From positions 1 through 27,463 of the forward strand of contig NZ_CALADU010000212.1 in NCBI RefSeq assembly GCF_937890665.1: DNA of 27,463 nucleotides, in the 5' to 3' direction. The notes under the pieces were generated by a model. The model saw nothing but the letters and a program-made list of their open reading frames with translations. It made no database searches and was not told the DNA's origin. Below are positions 1 to 7,315 of the stretch, piece after piece. This stretch comes from an uncultured Subdoligranulum sp. GTDB lineage: Bacteria > Bacillota_A > Clostridia > Oscillospirales > Ruminococcaceae. Each line of letters opens with the position of its first letter. The first letter of the stretch is position 1. The translations under genes and the position numbers were made by a program.

Positions 1-37
1 GGATCACCAGCGCCGCGCGCAGTTTTCGTTGCAGCAT
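1..37 (-). CDS. Start of a paralogue of the neighbouring 561-aa membrane protein (partial)
   Basis: Only the first 12 codons lie in the window. They read MLQRKLRAALVI from an ATG at 37 and match exactly the first 12 residues of the gene at 107-1792. The ribosome site upstream (AGAAAGGA) is also the same. The identity runs for 55 bases, so this is most simply the next member of a tandem family of membrane proteins. The body of the gene is outside the window, so it could instead be a fragment left by recombination. Confidence 0.6.
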   Translation of the reverse strand, partial: MLQRKLRAALVI

Positions 38-55
38 GTTGTTTTTCCTTTCTTA
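1..55. repeat. 55-bp direct repeat, copy 1
   Basis: Bases 1-55 are identical to 1756-1810. The repeat covers a ribosome site and the first 12 codons of each gene on the minus strand. After base 55 the copies differ by a single-base insertion, share about six more bases, then diverge. It may extend to the left beyond the window. Confidence 0.9.
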
Positions 56-71
56 ACTTTCCTGAAAAATG

Positions 72-87
72 ATGAGGTATTCCTCAT
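72..87 (-). terminator. Weak hairpin after the 561-aa membrane gene
   Basis: ATGAGG and CCTCAT form a 6-bp stem with a 4-base loop. On the minus strand it is followed closely by a run of five T. It lies just past the stop of the 561-aa gene and before the next ribosome site. The stem is short and only half GC, so termination would be partial at best. It could equally be a leader structure for the next gene. Confidence 0.35.
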
Positions 88-106
88 ACATAAATGCCTG
101 TTTTTA

Positions 107-1792
107 TCACTCACGTTCCAACTGCGCCGCTTCAATAGCATCCTGCATCTCATCAACACCGGCGAAGGTCATGACGATGTAATGACCGAAAGGTGAGGGA
201 GATTTTTCCTGCTGGTCCAAATACACAATGTTGTCATCCGCCACGCTTTCCATCGCGGAAAGCCCGGAATTTTTCAGTTCCTCACGGGTCGTCACAAGAA
301 ACACTTCGCCTTGCGGAGTCTCCTGATGCGCCATCTTCTGCAAGCCCTGGCTCAGGTCCAACGTATTCAGGTCGCTGACTACCCACATTTCCAGTTCGCC
401 GCTTGACCATTCGGTAAGGACATTTCCGTTCCAGAAAGTCGCATACCCTTGTGTATATCCCTGATCCACCAGCCAGTCGCACACGGTCGCCAAATGCGGA
501 TTGACACGCAAACCATTTTCAAAAAATAACCGCACCGAAGAAATACTGGTCGCCGTGATGCAAACACAGAAAGCCATCGCTGCGGCCCGGCGCATAAATT
601 CCGGGCTGAACCGCTCTGTTTCGCCCTCCAACTGCAACACCAGGAATGCAAAGGGGACCACGGTAAGCCAGTACCGTGCATCAATAGGCGCTATATCTTC
701 TGTGCAGGCGAAAATCATCCCGTCTACCAAACAGATCGACGCAAAAAGCAGCGGTACGATGCGCTGCTGCGGATCTATTTTTTGCCAACGCCACAGCAGC
801 CGGATCAGAGAAAAAACGATTGCTCCCGCCGTCACCACACCAAAGGCCCCCAGGAGCCCTTCCACCGAGAAAATTTGCGGTGCGGATTTAAGCGCCGACT
901 TTGTAGGATAGCCAAACAGACTCAGGAATTCGCCCCACTGAGAAAACAGCGCGCTGAGGTCAAAATCCGACCAGACACGACCGTTATAATCCTCGAAGGA
1001 ATAGGCATTGGCCAGTACTTTACTGTAGACGATGTAGGCAGCGCCCGCTACCGCCGTTGCAATGCCGGAAAGCACAAACAGCCACAAGCTTTTCAACGGC
1101 AGGCGCTGCGGTTCTTCATACCAGCGCAGTATCACCGCCACCACCATGGCTGCGGCCATGGGCAGATAAAATCCCATGATGCCTTTTATGCCATTTAGTC
1201 CCGATGCCAGCGCCGACCCCAGCAAAAGTATCCATTGCAGCACACAACTCCAGCGATTGGCCGGATGCATCAGATGCAGCATGGCACCAAAACTTAACAG
1301 GATCAAAATCATATGCGGCAAATACGCCCCGGCAAAAGGTCCGTACCACAAATACCAGGTTCCAAAGGGGCAAGCCAGCGCCGCAGCACCCCATACACCA
1401 CAGTTTTTGAGTTTCAGGCCATGCGCCACATACAGATAGGAAAGGATCAGAAGCAGAAGCCATCCTGCCTGCCCAAGCATTTGGGCCGCATACCAGTCAT
1501 GTGGAAAGATCAAAAGTGCAAGCCGATATAAAAGTTGCAAATATACAACGCGAAGTTCGCTGGAATACCACCAATCCGGCGCCATCAAGCCGCCCTCTTG
1601 ATTGAGTAAATCCGCCAGCATCATGTCCCCGGCGATATCGCTGTCGATATAGTTGCGGCCATGCAGGCAGAGGACCAGCATGGTGACGCAGTAGGCCGCC
1701 ACCAGCCACACCCACGGGAACAGCCGGAAAAAGCGGTCGCTCCGCTTTTCCCCCGGGATCACCAGCGCCGCGCGCAGTTTTCGTTGCAGCAT
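107..1792 (-). CDS. Polytopic membrane protein, GT-C glycosyltransferase-like
   Basis: The 561-residue protein has a short basic N-terminus, a first membrane segment at about residues 25-44 and roughly ten hydrophobic segments to about residue 410, then a soluble C-terminal domain of about 150 residues. The loop after the first membrane segment is acidic (D50, D52, D56). GT-C fold transferases that use polyprenyl-phosphate sugars carry catalytic acidic residues in this place. That similarity is only topological, and I do not recognise the exact family. Start: ATG at 1792 with AGAAAGGA upstream. It has its own promoter. It is clearly less GC-rich than dapF beside it, which may point to acquisition. 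Cell-surface glycan synthesis is a guess from fold. Confidence 0.6.
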   Translation of the reverse strand: MLQRKLRAALVIPGEKRSDRFFRLFPWVWLVAAYCVTMLVLCLHGRNYIDSDIAGDMMLADLLNQEGGLMAPDWWYSSELRVVYLQLLYRLALLIFPHDWYAAQMLGQAGWLLLLILSYLYVAHGLKLKNCGVWGAAALACPFGTWYLWYGPFAGAYLPHMILILLSFGAMLHLMHPANRWSCVLQWILLLGSALASGLNGIKGIMGFYLPMAAAMVVAVILRWYEEPQRLPLKSLWLFVLSGIATAVAGAAYIVYSKVLANAYSFEDYNGRVWSDFDLSALFSQWGEFLSLFGYPTKSALKSAPQIFSVEGLLGAFGVVTAGAIVFSLIRLLWRWQKIDPQQRIVPLLFASICLVDGMIFACTEDIAPIDARYWLTVVPFAFLVLQLEGETERFSPEFMRRAAAMAFCVCITATSISSVRLFFENGLRVNPHLATVCDWLVDQGYTQGYATFWNGNVLTEWSSGELEMWVVSDLNTLDLSQGLQKMAHQETPQGEVFLVTTREELKNSGLSAMESVADDNIVYLDQQEKSPSPFGHYIVMTFAGVDEMQDAIEAAQLERE

Positions 1793-1810
1793 GTTGTTTT
1801 TCCTTTCTTA
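1756..1810. repeat. 55-bp direct repeat, copy 2
   Basis: Second copy of the sequence at 1-55. It holds the ribosome site and first 12 codons of the 561-aa membrane protein gene. Exact identity across both coding and leader bases suggests a recent tandem duplication or gene conversion. Confidence 0.9.
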
Positions 1811-1831
1811 CTTTCCAAAAAATCTTTTTTC

Positions 1832-1860
1832 ATTATAACAACCATTTTTTCTTCTGTAAA
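1832..1860 (-). promoter_or_regulatory. Sigma-A-type promoter for the 561-aa membrane gene
   Basis: On the minus strand TTTACA (1860-1855), a 17-base spacer and a perfect TATAAT (1837-1832) lie 40 bases before the start codon. The -35 box begins eight bases past the dapF stop, so the gene need not depend on dapF transcription. Confidence 0.75.
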
Positions 1861-1867
1861 GCCGCGT

Positions 1868-2716
1868 TCAAATTTCCACCGTTCCCTCAAAGACCGTGTG
1901 CGCCGGGCCGGTGAGCAGCACCGTATCGTCCGCCAGCACCTGCACCTGCAGCCGCCCGCCGGGCTGCGATACTTCGATCTCCTCCTCCCGCGGGCAGTCC
2001 CCGCGCAGCACCAGTGCGGCCGCCGCCGCGCAGGCGCCGGTGCCGCAGGCCAGCGTTGCGCCGCTGCCCCGCTCCCAGACTGTTACCGCCAGCGCCCGCG
2101 GTCCTTCCTGCCGCACAAATTCCACGTTGGCCCCCTGGGGGAACGCCGGATGTTCCGCCAGCGCGCGGCCCCAAACGGCCAGTTCCAGCCCTTCGGGCGG
2201 CGCTTCGCGGCAAAGCACCACGCAGTGGGGGTTGCCCATACTCAGGCAGTTCACCCGCCACGCGCGCCCTGCGGCCACCAGCGGCAGATCCAGCAGCGGC
2301 CCGGCCCCCAGCCCTTCCGCCGGGATGTCCTGCGCCCGCGCGGAGAAGCGCCCCATCCCTGCCCGCCACACATGGGGCGCGACGCGGTACAGCGTTTTGC
2401 GCCCTGCGCCGGGGGTGTCCAGTTCGATGCGGTCCTTCTGCACGCCGTGGGTGTGCAGGTACTCGGCCACGCAGCGCACGCCGTTGCCGCACATGGCCCC
2501 CTGGCTGCCGTCCGCGTTATACATGACCATCGTTGCATCCGCGTCCGCCAGTTGGGGCGGCGCGATACAGATAAGCCCATCCGCCCCCACCGAAAAATGC
2601 CGCCGGGAAAGCCTTGCCGCCCACTGCCCCGCCTGGGGCGGCAGCCCCTGTTCCCGGCAGTCCAGATAAATGTAATCGTTGCCCGCGCCCTGCATCTTGG
2701 TAAATGACAGTTTCAT
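1868..2716 (-). CDS. dapF: Diaminopimelate epimerase
   Basis: The 282-residue protein matches DapF in length and motifs. DapF interconverts LL- and meso-diaminopimelate in the cytosol, without cofactor, for lysine and peptidoglycan synthesis. The two catalytic cysteines are visible: C76 in MCGNGVRC and C224 in GATLACGTGAC. The N-terminal KMQGAGNDY motif is also typical. The start is ATG at 2716, preceded by GGGGGAGGG; a longer open frame running to 4579 is only antisense to proS. The gene is extremely GC-rich. It is transcribed away from acpP, and the two share a short intergenic region with overlapping promoter-like elements. Confidence 0.96.
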   Translation of the reverse strand: MKLSFTKMQGAGNDYIYLDCREQGLPPQAGQWAARLSRRHFSVGADGLICIAPPQLADADATMVMYNADGSQGAMCGNGVRCVAEYLHTHGVQKDRIELDTPGAGRKTLYRVAPHVWRAGMGRFSARAQDIPAEGLGAGPLLDLPLVAAGRAWRVNCLSMGNPHCVVLCREAPPEGLELAVWGRALAEHPAFPQGANVEFVRQEGPRALAVTVWERGSGATLACGTGACAAAAALVLRGDCPREEEIEVSQPGGRLQVQVLADDTVLLTGPAHTVFEGTVEI

Positions 2717-2752
2717 ACCATCCCTCCCCCGACCAGTGTATGCCGCGGCGCG

Positions 2753-2794
2753 CCGGGGCAGCACAACGGCCTTTTTACACGGTTTTTGCCCCGG
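2753..2794. repeat. 8-bp perfect inverted repeat in the dapF/acpP gap
   Basis: CCGGGGCA (2753-2760) and TGCCCCGG (2787-2794) are perfect reverse complements with 26 bases between. If dapF starts at the promoter proposed near 2822-2850, this dyad lies in the dapF mRNA leader. It could also be an operator next to the acpP -35 box. No known element was recognised. Confidence 0.4.
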
Positions 2795-2799
2795 TCCTC

Positions 2800-2828
2800 T
2801 TGACATCTTTTGACAGATAAGATATATA
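2800..2828 (+). promoter_or_regulatory. Promoter for acpP-proS
   Basis: TTGACA (2800-2805), a 17-base spacer and TATATA (2823-2828) precede acpP. A second TTGACA at 2810-2815 makes a 10-base-spaced direct repeat. ATCTT (2805-2809) and AAGAT (2819-2823) form a small dyad between the two boxes, which could be a regulator site. No FapR consensus was recognised. Confidence 0.65.
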
Positions 2829-2850
2829 TTTAATGAATATTTGTTTGCAG
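2822..2850 (-). promoter_or_regulatory. Possible divergent promoter for dapF
   Basis: On the minus strand CTGCAA (2850-2845), a 17-base spacer and ATATAT (2827-2822) form a weak promoter whose -10 box lies on top of the acpP -10 box. The mRNA leader would be about 100 bases. The match is modest and the AT-rich tract could produce it by chance. Confidence 0.3.
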
Positions 2851-2863
2851 AAGGAGATATACT

Positions 2864-3100
2864 ATGGATTCCGAAGTTTTTGCGCGTATCCGCGAATACC
2901 TGGCCGACCAGCTTGAAGTCGATCCCGAAAAGATCACCCCCGACAGCGACATCGTCAATGATTTCGGCGCCGACAGCCTCGACGTCATCGACATGATCAC
3001 CACCCTGTCCGACGAGTTCAACGTGGAGATCCCCGACGAGGAGATCGAGAACTTCCACACCGTGGGCGATGTGGTGAATTATCTGGAGGAGCGGCTGTAA
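2864..3100 (+). CDS. acpP: Acyl carrier protein
   Basis: This acidic 78-residue protein has the standard acyl carrier fold and length. S38 in the GADSLD motif takes the 4'-phosphopantetheine arm on which acyl chains are built in type II fatty-acid synthesis. The ATG at 2864 has a very strong ribosome site, AAGGAG, seven bases upstream. The gene sits 30 bases before proS under a shared promoter, away from the fab genes that often accompany it. It may therefore be one of two carriers in the genome, but the sequence is a standard AcpP. Confidence 0.96.
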   Translation: MDSEVFARIREYLADQLEVDPEKITPDSDIVNDFGADSLDVIDMITTLSDEFNVEIPDEEIENFHTVGDVVNYLEERL

Positions 3101-3130
3101 TTTTGCGCCGCCGGATGTGAAGGAGTAGAC

Positions 3131-4570
3131 ATGGCAAGCGATAAGAAAAAAATGGTCGAGGCGATCACCGCACAGGAGGTCGATTTCGCCCAGTGGTACA
3201 CCGATATCTGCACCAAGGCTGAACTGGTGGAATATTCCAGCGTGAAGGGCTTTGTGGTGCTGCGCCCCTACGGCTACGCGATCTGGGAGAACATCCAGAA
3301 AAATCTGGACACCCGCTTCAAGGCTACCGGCCACGAAAATGTTGCGATGCCCATGCTGATGCCGGAAAGCCTGCTGAAAAAGGAGGGCGAACTGGTGGAC
3401 GGCTTTGCCCCCGAGGTCGCCTGGGTCACCATGGGCGGCAGCGAACCGCTGGAGGAACGCCTTGCCGTGCGCCCCACCAGCGAAACGCTGTTCTGTGACC
3501 ACTTCAGCCATGTGCTGCACAGCTACCGCGACCTGCCGATGCTGTACAACCAGTGGTGCAGCGTGGTCCGCTGGGAAAAATCCACCCGCCCCTTCCTGCG
3601 CACCCGTGAGTTCTGGTGGCAGGAAGGCCACACCATCCACGAAACCGCGGAGGAAGCCCAGGCCGAGACCGAGCAGCAGCTCAACTGCTACGCGGATTTC
3701 TGCGAGCATGACCTGTGCATCCCCGTTCTGAAGGGCCGCAAGACCGACAAGGAGAAGTTTGCCGGCGCCGAAGCCACCTACACCATCGAAGCGATGATGA
3801 AGGACGGCAAAGCCCTGCAGAGCGGCACCAGCCACTACTTTGGCGACAAGTTCAGCCGCGCCTATGACGTGACCTTTGCCGGGCGCGACAACACCCTGCA
3901 GTACCCCTTCCAGACCAGTTGGGGCGCCTCCAGCCGGTTGATCGGTGCCATCATCATGACCCATGGCGACGACGACGGCCTGATCCTGCCCCCGGCTATT
4001 GCCCCGGTGCAGGTCGTGATTGTTCCTGTCGCCGCCCACAAACCCGGCGTTCTGGAAAAGACCCGGGAGTTGGCTGCCGAGATCGGCAAGTATGCCCGCG
4101 TAAAGCTGGATGACAGCGACAAACAGCCCGGCTGGAAGTTTGCCCAGTGGGAGATGAAGGGTGTGCCCATCCGCTTGGAAGTGGGTCCCCGGGATATCGA
4201 GCAGGGTCAGTGCGTGCTGGTACGCCGCGACACCCGCGAAAAGCAGTTCGTCAAGTTCGAGGATTTGGCTACGGCCATTCCGGCTGCGCTGGATGCGCTG
4301 GCCAAGGACCTGTACGACCGCGCGTTGAAGAACCGCGAAGCCCGCACCACCAGCGCCACCACGTTGGATGAAATCAAGGAAAAGACCGCGACCTCCACTG
4401 GTTTCATCAAGACCATGTGGTGCGGTGATTTGGCCTGCGAAGAAGCCATGAAGGAGCAGGCCGGTCTCTCCAGCCGCTGCATGCCTTTTGAGCAGGAGCA
4501 TCTGAGCGACGTCTGCCCGATCTGCGGCAAACCCGCCACCAAGATGGTCGTTTGGGGCATCGCCTATTAA
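3131..4570 (+). CDS. proS: Prolyl-tRNA synthetase, short ProS3 (archaeal/eukaryotic-like) type
   Basis: The 479-residue class II enzyme joins proline to tRNA-Pro. Visible parts are RPTSET at residues 114-119, motif 2 with FLRTRE near 155-160, motif 3 with GASSRLIGAIIMTHGD, an anticodon-binding domain from about residue 285, and a C-terminal domain ending in Tyr. That last domain has cysteine pairs (CGDLAC and CPIC) fit for zinc. There is no insertion editing domain, unlike the ~570-residue bacterial ProS. This form is known in many Clostridia. Start: ATG at 3131 with AAGGAG upstream. No T-box leader is seen; expression appears to follow acpP. Confidence 0.96.
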   Translation: MASDKKKMVEAITAQEVDFAQWYTDICTKAELVEYSSVKGFVVLRPYGYAIWENIQKNLDTRFKATGHENVAMPMLMPESLLKKEGELVDGFAPEVAWVTMGGSEPLEERLAVRPTSETLFCDHFSHVLHSYRDLPMLYNQWCSVVRWEKSTRPFLRTREFWWQEGHTIHETAEEAQAETEQQLNCYADFCEHDLCIPVLKGRKTDKEKFAGAEATYTIEAMMKDGKALQSGTSHYFGDKFSRAYDVTFAGRDNTLQYPFQTSWGASSRLIGAIIMTHGDDDGLILPPAIAPVQVVIVPVAAHKPGVLEKTRELAAEIGKYARVKLDDSDKQPGWKFAQWEMKGVPIRLEVGPRDIEQGQCVLVRRDTREKQFVKFEDLATAIPAALDALAKDLYDRALKNREARTTSATTLDEIKEKTATSTGFIKTMWCGDLACEEAMKEQAGLSSRCMPFEQEHLSDVCPICGKPATKMVVWGIAY

Positions 4571-4584
4571 GAAATACAAACCAA

Positions 4585-4609
4585 GGGCAGCGCGGTGCGC
4601 TGCCCTTTT
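4585..4609 (+). terminator. Rho-independent terminator after proS
   Basis: GGGCAGCGC (4585-4593), loop GGT and GCGCTGCCC (4597-4605) are followed by four T. It ends the acpP-proS unit but lies only 13 bases before the next start codon. Confidence 0.85.
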
Positions 4610-4621
4610 CAGGTGATTGAA

Positions 4622-5719
4622 ATGTCGGTTCTCTTTCTGACATTGCTGGTATACGGCATCGGCCTTGTGCTGACAGCTGTGGGCAGCCGTCTGGCCGGGC
4701 GTTGCACCACTTGGTGCTGCGCGTTGTGCGGGCTGCCTATGTGGGTTGTCGGCGGAACGGTAGCGCCCTTTTGTCTGGCGCTGCCCCAGCTCATGCTGGC
4801 TTTTTTGGCCGCCGGTCTGTCCATTACCTCGTTGGCCGTGGGCACCGCACTGGCAGGCGCCGTAGCCAATCTAGGGTTGGCGTTGGCCATCTGCCTGCTC
4901 AACCCTAAGCACACCATTTCGGTGGATCGCAACGAGTTCTGCCGCAAATGTTTGCTGCTCTTGGCCGCCTGCGGCGTGCTGGCCCTCTTCGTCCGGGACG
5001 GCACCTTGAGCTACACCGGCACCGGGCTGCTCATGTTCCTGTTCGTAGCCTTCGTACTCATCAGCATTGTCTACCAACATCACTATATCTACGGCGAGGG
5101 CAGCGACCATGTAACCACGGACCCCCGTCCCGCACAGGATTCTCAGGTCCAGCAAGCTGCTGACTTGTACGGGTACACGGCCCACACAATGGCGTTTCCC
5201 GTTATGAGCGTTGCCAACGCCTTGAAGAATCTGGCCGGCGTGATCGGCGGGCTGGCCATGTTGGCTTTTGGGGCGCAGGCGCTGGTTTACAGCGCCGCCA
5301 GTTTGGCCAATATGACCGGAACCATTCAGGCGCTGTGGGCAGCCACTCTCATCAGTTTCGGATTCTGCCTGCCGCTGTTGGCCGACGCCCTCGACCATCC
5401 GCTGGGGTCGATTTGGAAGCGTTTTTCCTTGCGGTGCCGGTATTTTCCGCCCCGCACCTTGCCCATGCAACTGCTGAACAGTGCCATCCTCAACCTGACT
5501 TTGGCACTGCCGATCTCCAGCCTGATGTATCGGGAACGGTTGCCTTTCGGCTCCCAGTTCCGACATTACGACCTGCCCGCCTGCGCGTTGATGGCATTGG
5601 TGTTGCTGCTGCCGCCCCTTATGCGTCGTCGCCTGCATCGCTGGCAGGGTTTGGTTTGCCTGCTGGTGTATCTGGTGTATCTGGCGGCCGTCTGGTTTAT
5701 GCCGTTGTCCGGCGGTTGA
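4622..5719 (+). CDS. Degenerate CaCA (Na+/Ca2+ exchanger) fold membrane protein
   Basis: This 365-residue protein has about ten membrane segments and a polar loop at about residues 151-190 that splits it into halves. Both halves can be laid without gaps on the alpha-repeats of sodium/calcium exchangers (canonical sequence recalled). Repeat 1 starts at P55-Q56 and runs through LAVG to AN-L; repeat 2 runs from GAQALV (about 217) to FGFCLPLLA (about 246-254). The canonical PEL ion-ligand motif is PQL in repeat 1 and PLL in repeat 2, and the GNxxGSN residues are also lost. Ion exchange is therefore unlikely. Start: ATG at 4622 with AGGTGA upstream; an in-frame ATG at 4595 lies inside the proS terminator. 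No promoter was seen, so read-through from proS is possible. It is followed after 38 bases by a GT39-like gene. Confidence 0.65.
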   Translation: MSVLFLTLLVYGIGLVLTAVGSRLAGRCTTWCCALCGLPMWVVGGTVAPFCLALPQLMLAFLAAGLSITSLAVGTALAGAVANLGLALAICLLNPKHTISVDRNEFCRKCLLLLAACGVLALFVRDGTLSYTGTGLLMFLFVAFVLISIVYQHHYIYGEGSDHVTTDPRPAQDSQVQQAADLYGYTAHTMAFPVMSVANALKNLAGVIGGLAMLAFGAQALVYSAASLANMTGTIQALWAATLISFGFCLPLLADALDHPLGSIWKRFSLRCRYFPPRTLPMQLLNSAILNLTLALPISSLMYRERLPFGSQFRHYDLPACALMALVLLLPPLMRRRLHRWQGLVCLLVYLVYLAAVWFMPLSGG

Positions 5720-5757
5720 GCAAACCGACCGCCTCTGTTAGAAAGGACTGTTTTTCC

Positions 5758-7209
5758 ATGACAAATCCCCACCGTTCTCCCTGCACGGTGCGGCGTCTTT
5801 TACCGGACCTGCTTCTGGTAGCCTTTGCGGTAGTGTTGGTGGTATTTGCCGCCTTGTTTACGACCAACCAAAACTTTTGGCTGGATGAGTATTTTTCCAT
5901 TCATGCTGCAAGTTTGGGCTGGGAGGAAATCGCCTCCTACACCGCCGGAGATGTCCATCCCCCGTTGTATTACTATCTGCTGAAGGCCTTTCTCAGTTTG
6001 CTGGGCCATGCACCGGTAATCTACCGCGTTGCTTCTTTTGCCGCTTATCTCTTGACCATTGGCATGGCTCTGGTACTGTTCCGGCCCACCTTCGGTCGGC
6101 TGGCCACCTTTCTCTTTCTCTGTCTGATGGGACCGAACGCCGCCTCGCTGCACTATTTCACCGAAGTGCGCATGTATGGCTGGGCCTTGTTTTTTGTGCT
6201 GCTCTGCGGGTTTGCCGGGTACCGCCTTGTAGAGGCGGACCATCCCCCACGCCGGTGGTGGGTCACCTTGGTAGCGGCGGGTTTGGCAGCCGGCTACCTG
6301 CACTATTTTGCCTTGCTGGCTGTGGCGTTTGTCTACCTAGCGCTGCTGGTTTACAGCCTTGTCCGCCGTCCCGCCCTGCTGCGGAATTGGGGAATTGCCG
6401 CTGCGGTCTGCATTGTCTGCTATCTGCCTTGGGTAGCGGTGGCCGCTCTGCGCCTGACCCAACAGGTTTCCACCTTTTGGCTGCAGGAGCCCCCGGCCTT
6501 GCAAGAAACGTTGGAACTGATCGTGGGCGATCAGCTTTCCAGTTGGTTGGCGCTCTTTCTACTGGTGTTGGGGTGCGTGGCCTATCTGGTTTGGCCCCGG
6601 CAAGCCCCTGCCGCCAACCGCTGGCTGGTAGCTACCGCCCTGTTGACGGCGGTGGGGCTGCCCGCCTTTGGGTATGCTGCCACTTATCTGGTACGCCCCA
6701 TGTATCTGCCGCGCTACTTTTTCCCCGCGGCGGGGCTGCTGTGGCTGGGAATGGCAGTGGCTGCGTCGGGATTGATTCGACAGCTGCGGCCCAACTTGCA
6801 GCGTTGTTCCGGCGTACTGCTGGCCGCTTTGCTGCTCTACGCTATGGCGGAGCCCGCCCAGACCGCCCTGCGGGAAATGGTGGAATGCAACGCTGTGATA
6901 ACACAGGAACTTGCCTTTGTGCAGGACCGGTATCAGGAGGGCGACCGGATCTACTCCACCGTGGATCTGGTGGACCAGCGGGTGTTGGACTTCTTTTTCC
7001 CCGAGCAGAACACTGCCGCCGGAACCGATCCCGGCGCTGCGCTGCCTGAATCGGGCGGCAGCCTTTTCTTAATTTACCAAGAGGAAGACCCCACCGGTGC
7101 TTGGGCGGAAACGCTGACACAGGCGGGTCTGCAAATGGACAGTTGGCAAGGCGCCTTGTTGGACAACACATGGTGCCGCATCTACTACTATGTGCCGGCT
7201 GCATCGTAA
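5758..7209 (+). CDS. GT39-like (GT-C fold) membrane glycosyltransferase
   Basis: This 483-residue polytopic protein has the layout of the GT39/ArnT/PMT group. A first membrane segment (about 15-35) is followed by WLDEYFS with acidic D43-E44, then D65-x-HPPLYYY, and about ten further membrane helices ending near residue 375. A soluble C-terminal part follows. Such enzymes move a sugar from a polyprenyl-phosphate donor onto lipid, glycan or protein outside the membrane. The acceptor here is unknown. Start: ATG at 5758 with AGAAAGGA ten bases upstream; the open frame extends further back only as an alternative frame of the previous gene. It is probably co-transcribed with the degenerate exchanger gene before it. 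Confidence 0.8.
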   Translation: MTNPHRSPCTVRRLLPDLLLVAFAVVLVVFAALFTTNQNFWLDEYFSIHAASLGWEEIASYTAGDVHPPLYYYLLKAFLSLLGHAPVIYRVASFAAYLLTIGMALVLFRPTFGRLATFLFLCLMGPNAASLHYFTEVRMYGWALFFVLLCGFAGYRLVEADHPPRRWWVTLVAAGLAAGYLHYFALLAVAFVYLALLVYSLVRRPALLRNWGIAAAVCIVCYLPWVAVAALRLTQQVSTFWLQEPPALQETLELIVGDQLSSWLALFLLVLGCVAYLVWPRQAPAANRWLVATALLTAVGLPAFGYAATYLVRPMYLPRYFFPAAGLLWLGMAVAASGLIRQLRPNLQRCSGVLLAALLLYAMAEPAQTALREMVECNAVITQELAFVQDRYQEGDRIYSTVDLVDQRVLDFFFPEQNTAAGTDPGAALPESGGSLFLIYQEEDPTGAWAETLTQAGLQMDSWQGALLDNTWCRIYYYVPAAS

Positions 7210-7227
7210 TCTCCTACAAAAAGCCAA

Positions 7228-7271
7228 AGCGCCCCGCTCCCCTGCCACATGGCAGCGAGGAGCGGGGCGCT
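7228..7271. terminator. Bidirectional terminator between convergent genes
   Basis: AGCGCCCCGCTCC (7228-7240) pairs with GGAGCGGGGCGCT (7259-7271), and TGCC/GGCA pairs again in the loop. It lies between the GT39-like gene and gpmI, which converge. The T tracts on both sides are imperfect. Confidence 0.75.
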
Positions 7272-7315
7272 CTTTCTATTGGATCGTATCCCGAGTAAAC
7301 CTGCTTTCGCAGTGC

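Noticed and set aside
2795..3130. A T-box or other amino-acid leader for proS
   Set aside because: Only 30 bases separate acpP and proS, and no specifier loop or antiterminator is present upstream of acpP.
1868..4579. A 903-codon open frame on the minus strand across dapF and proS
   Set aside because: Its first two-thirds are antisense to acpP-proS and an artefact of GC-rich codon use. Only the last 282 codons are dapF, which has its own ribosome site at 2716.
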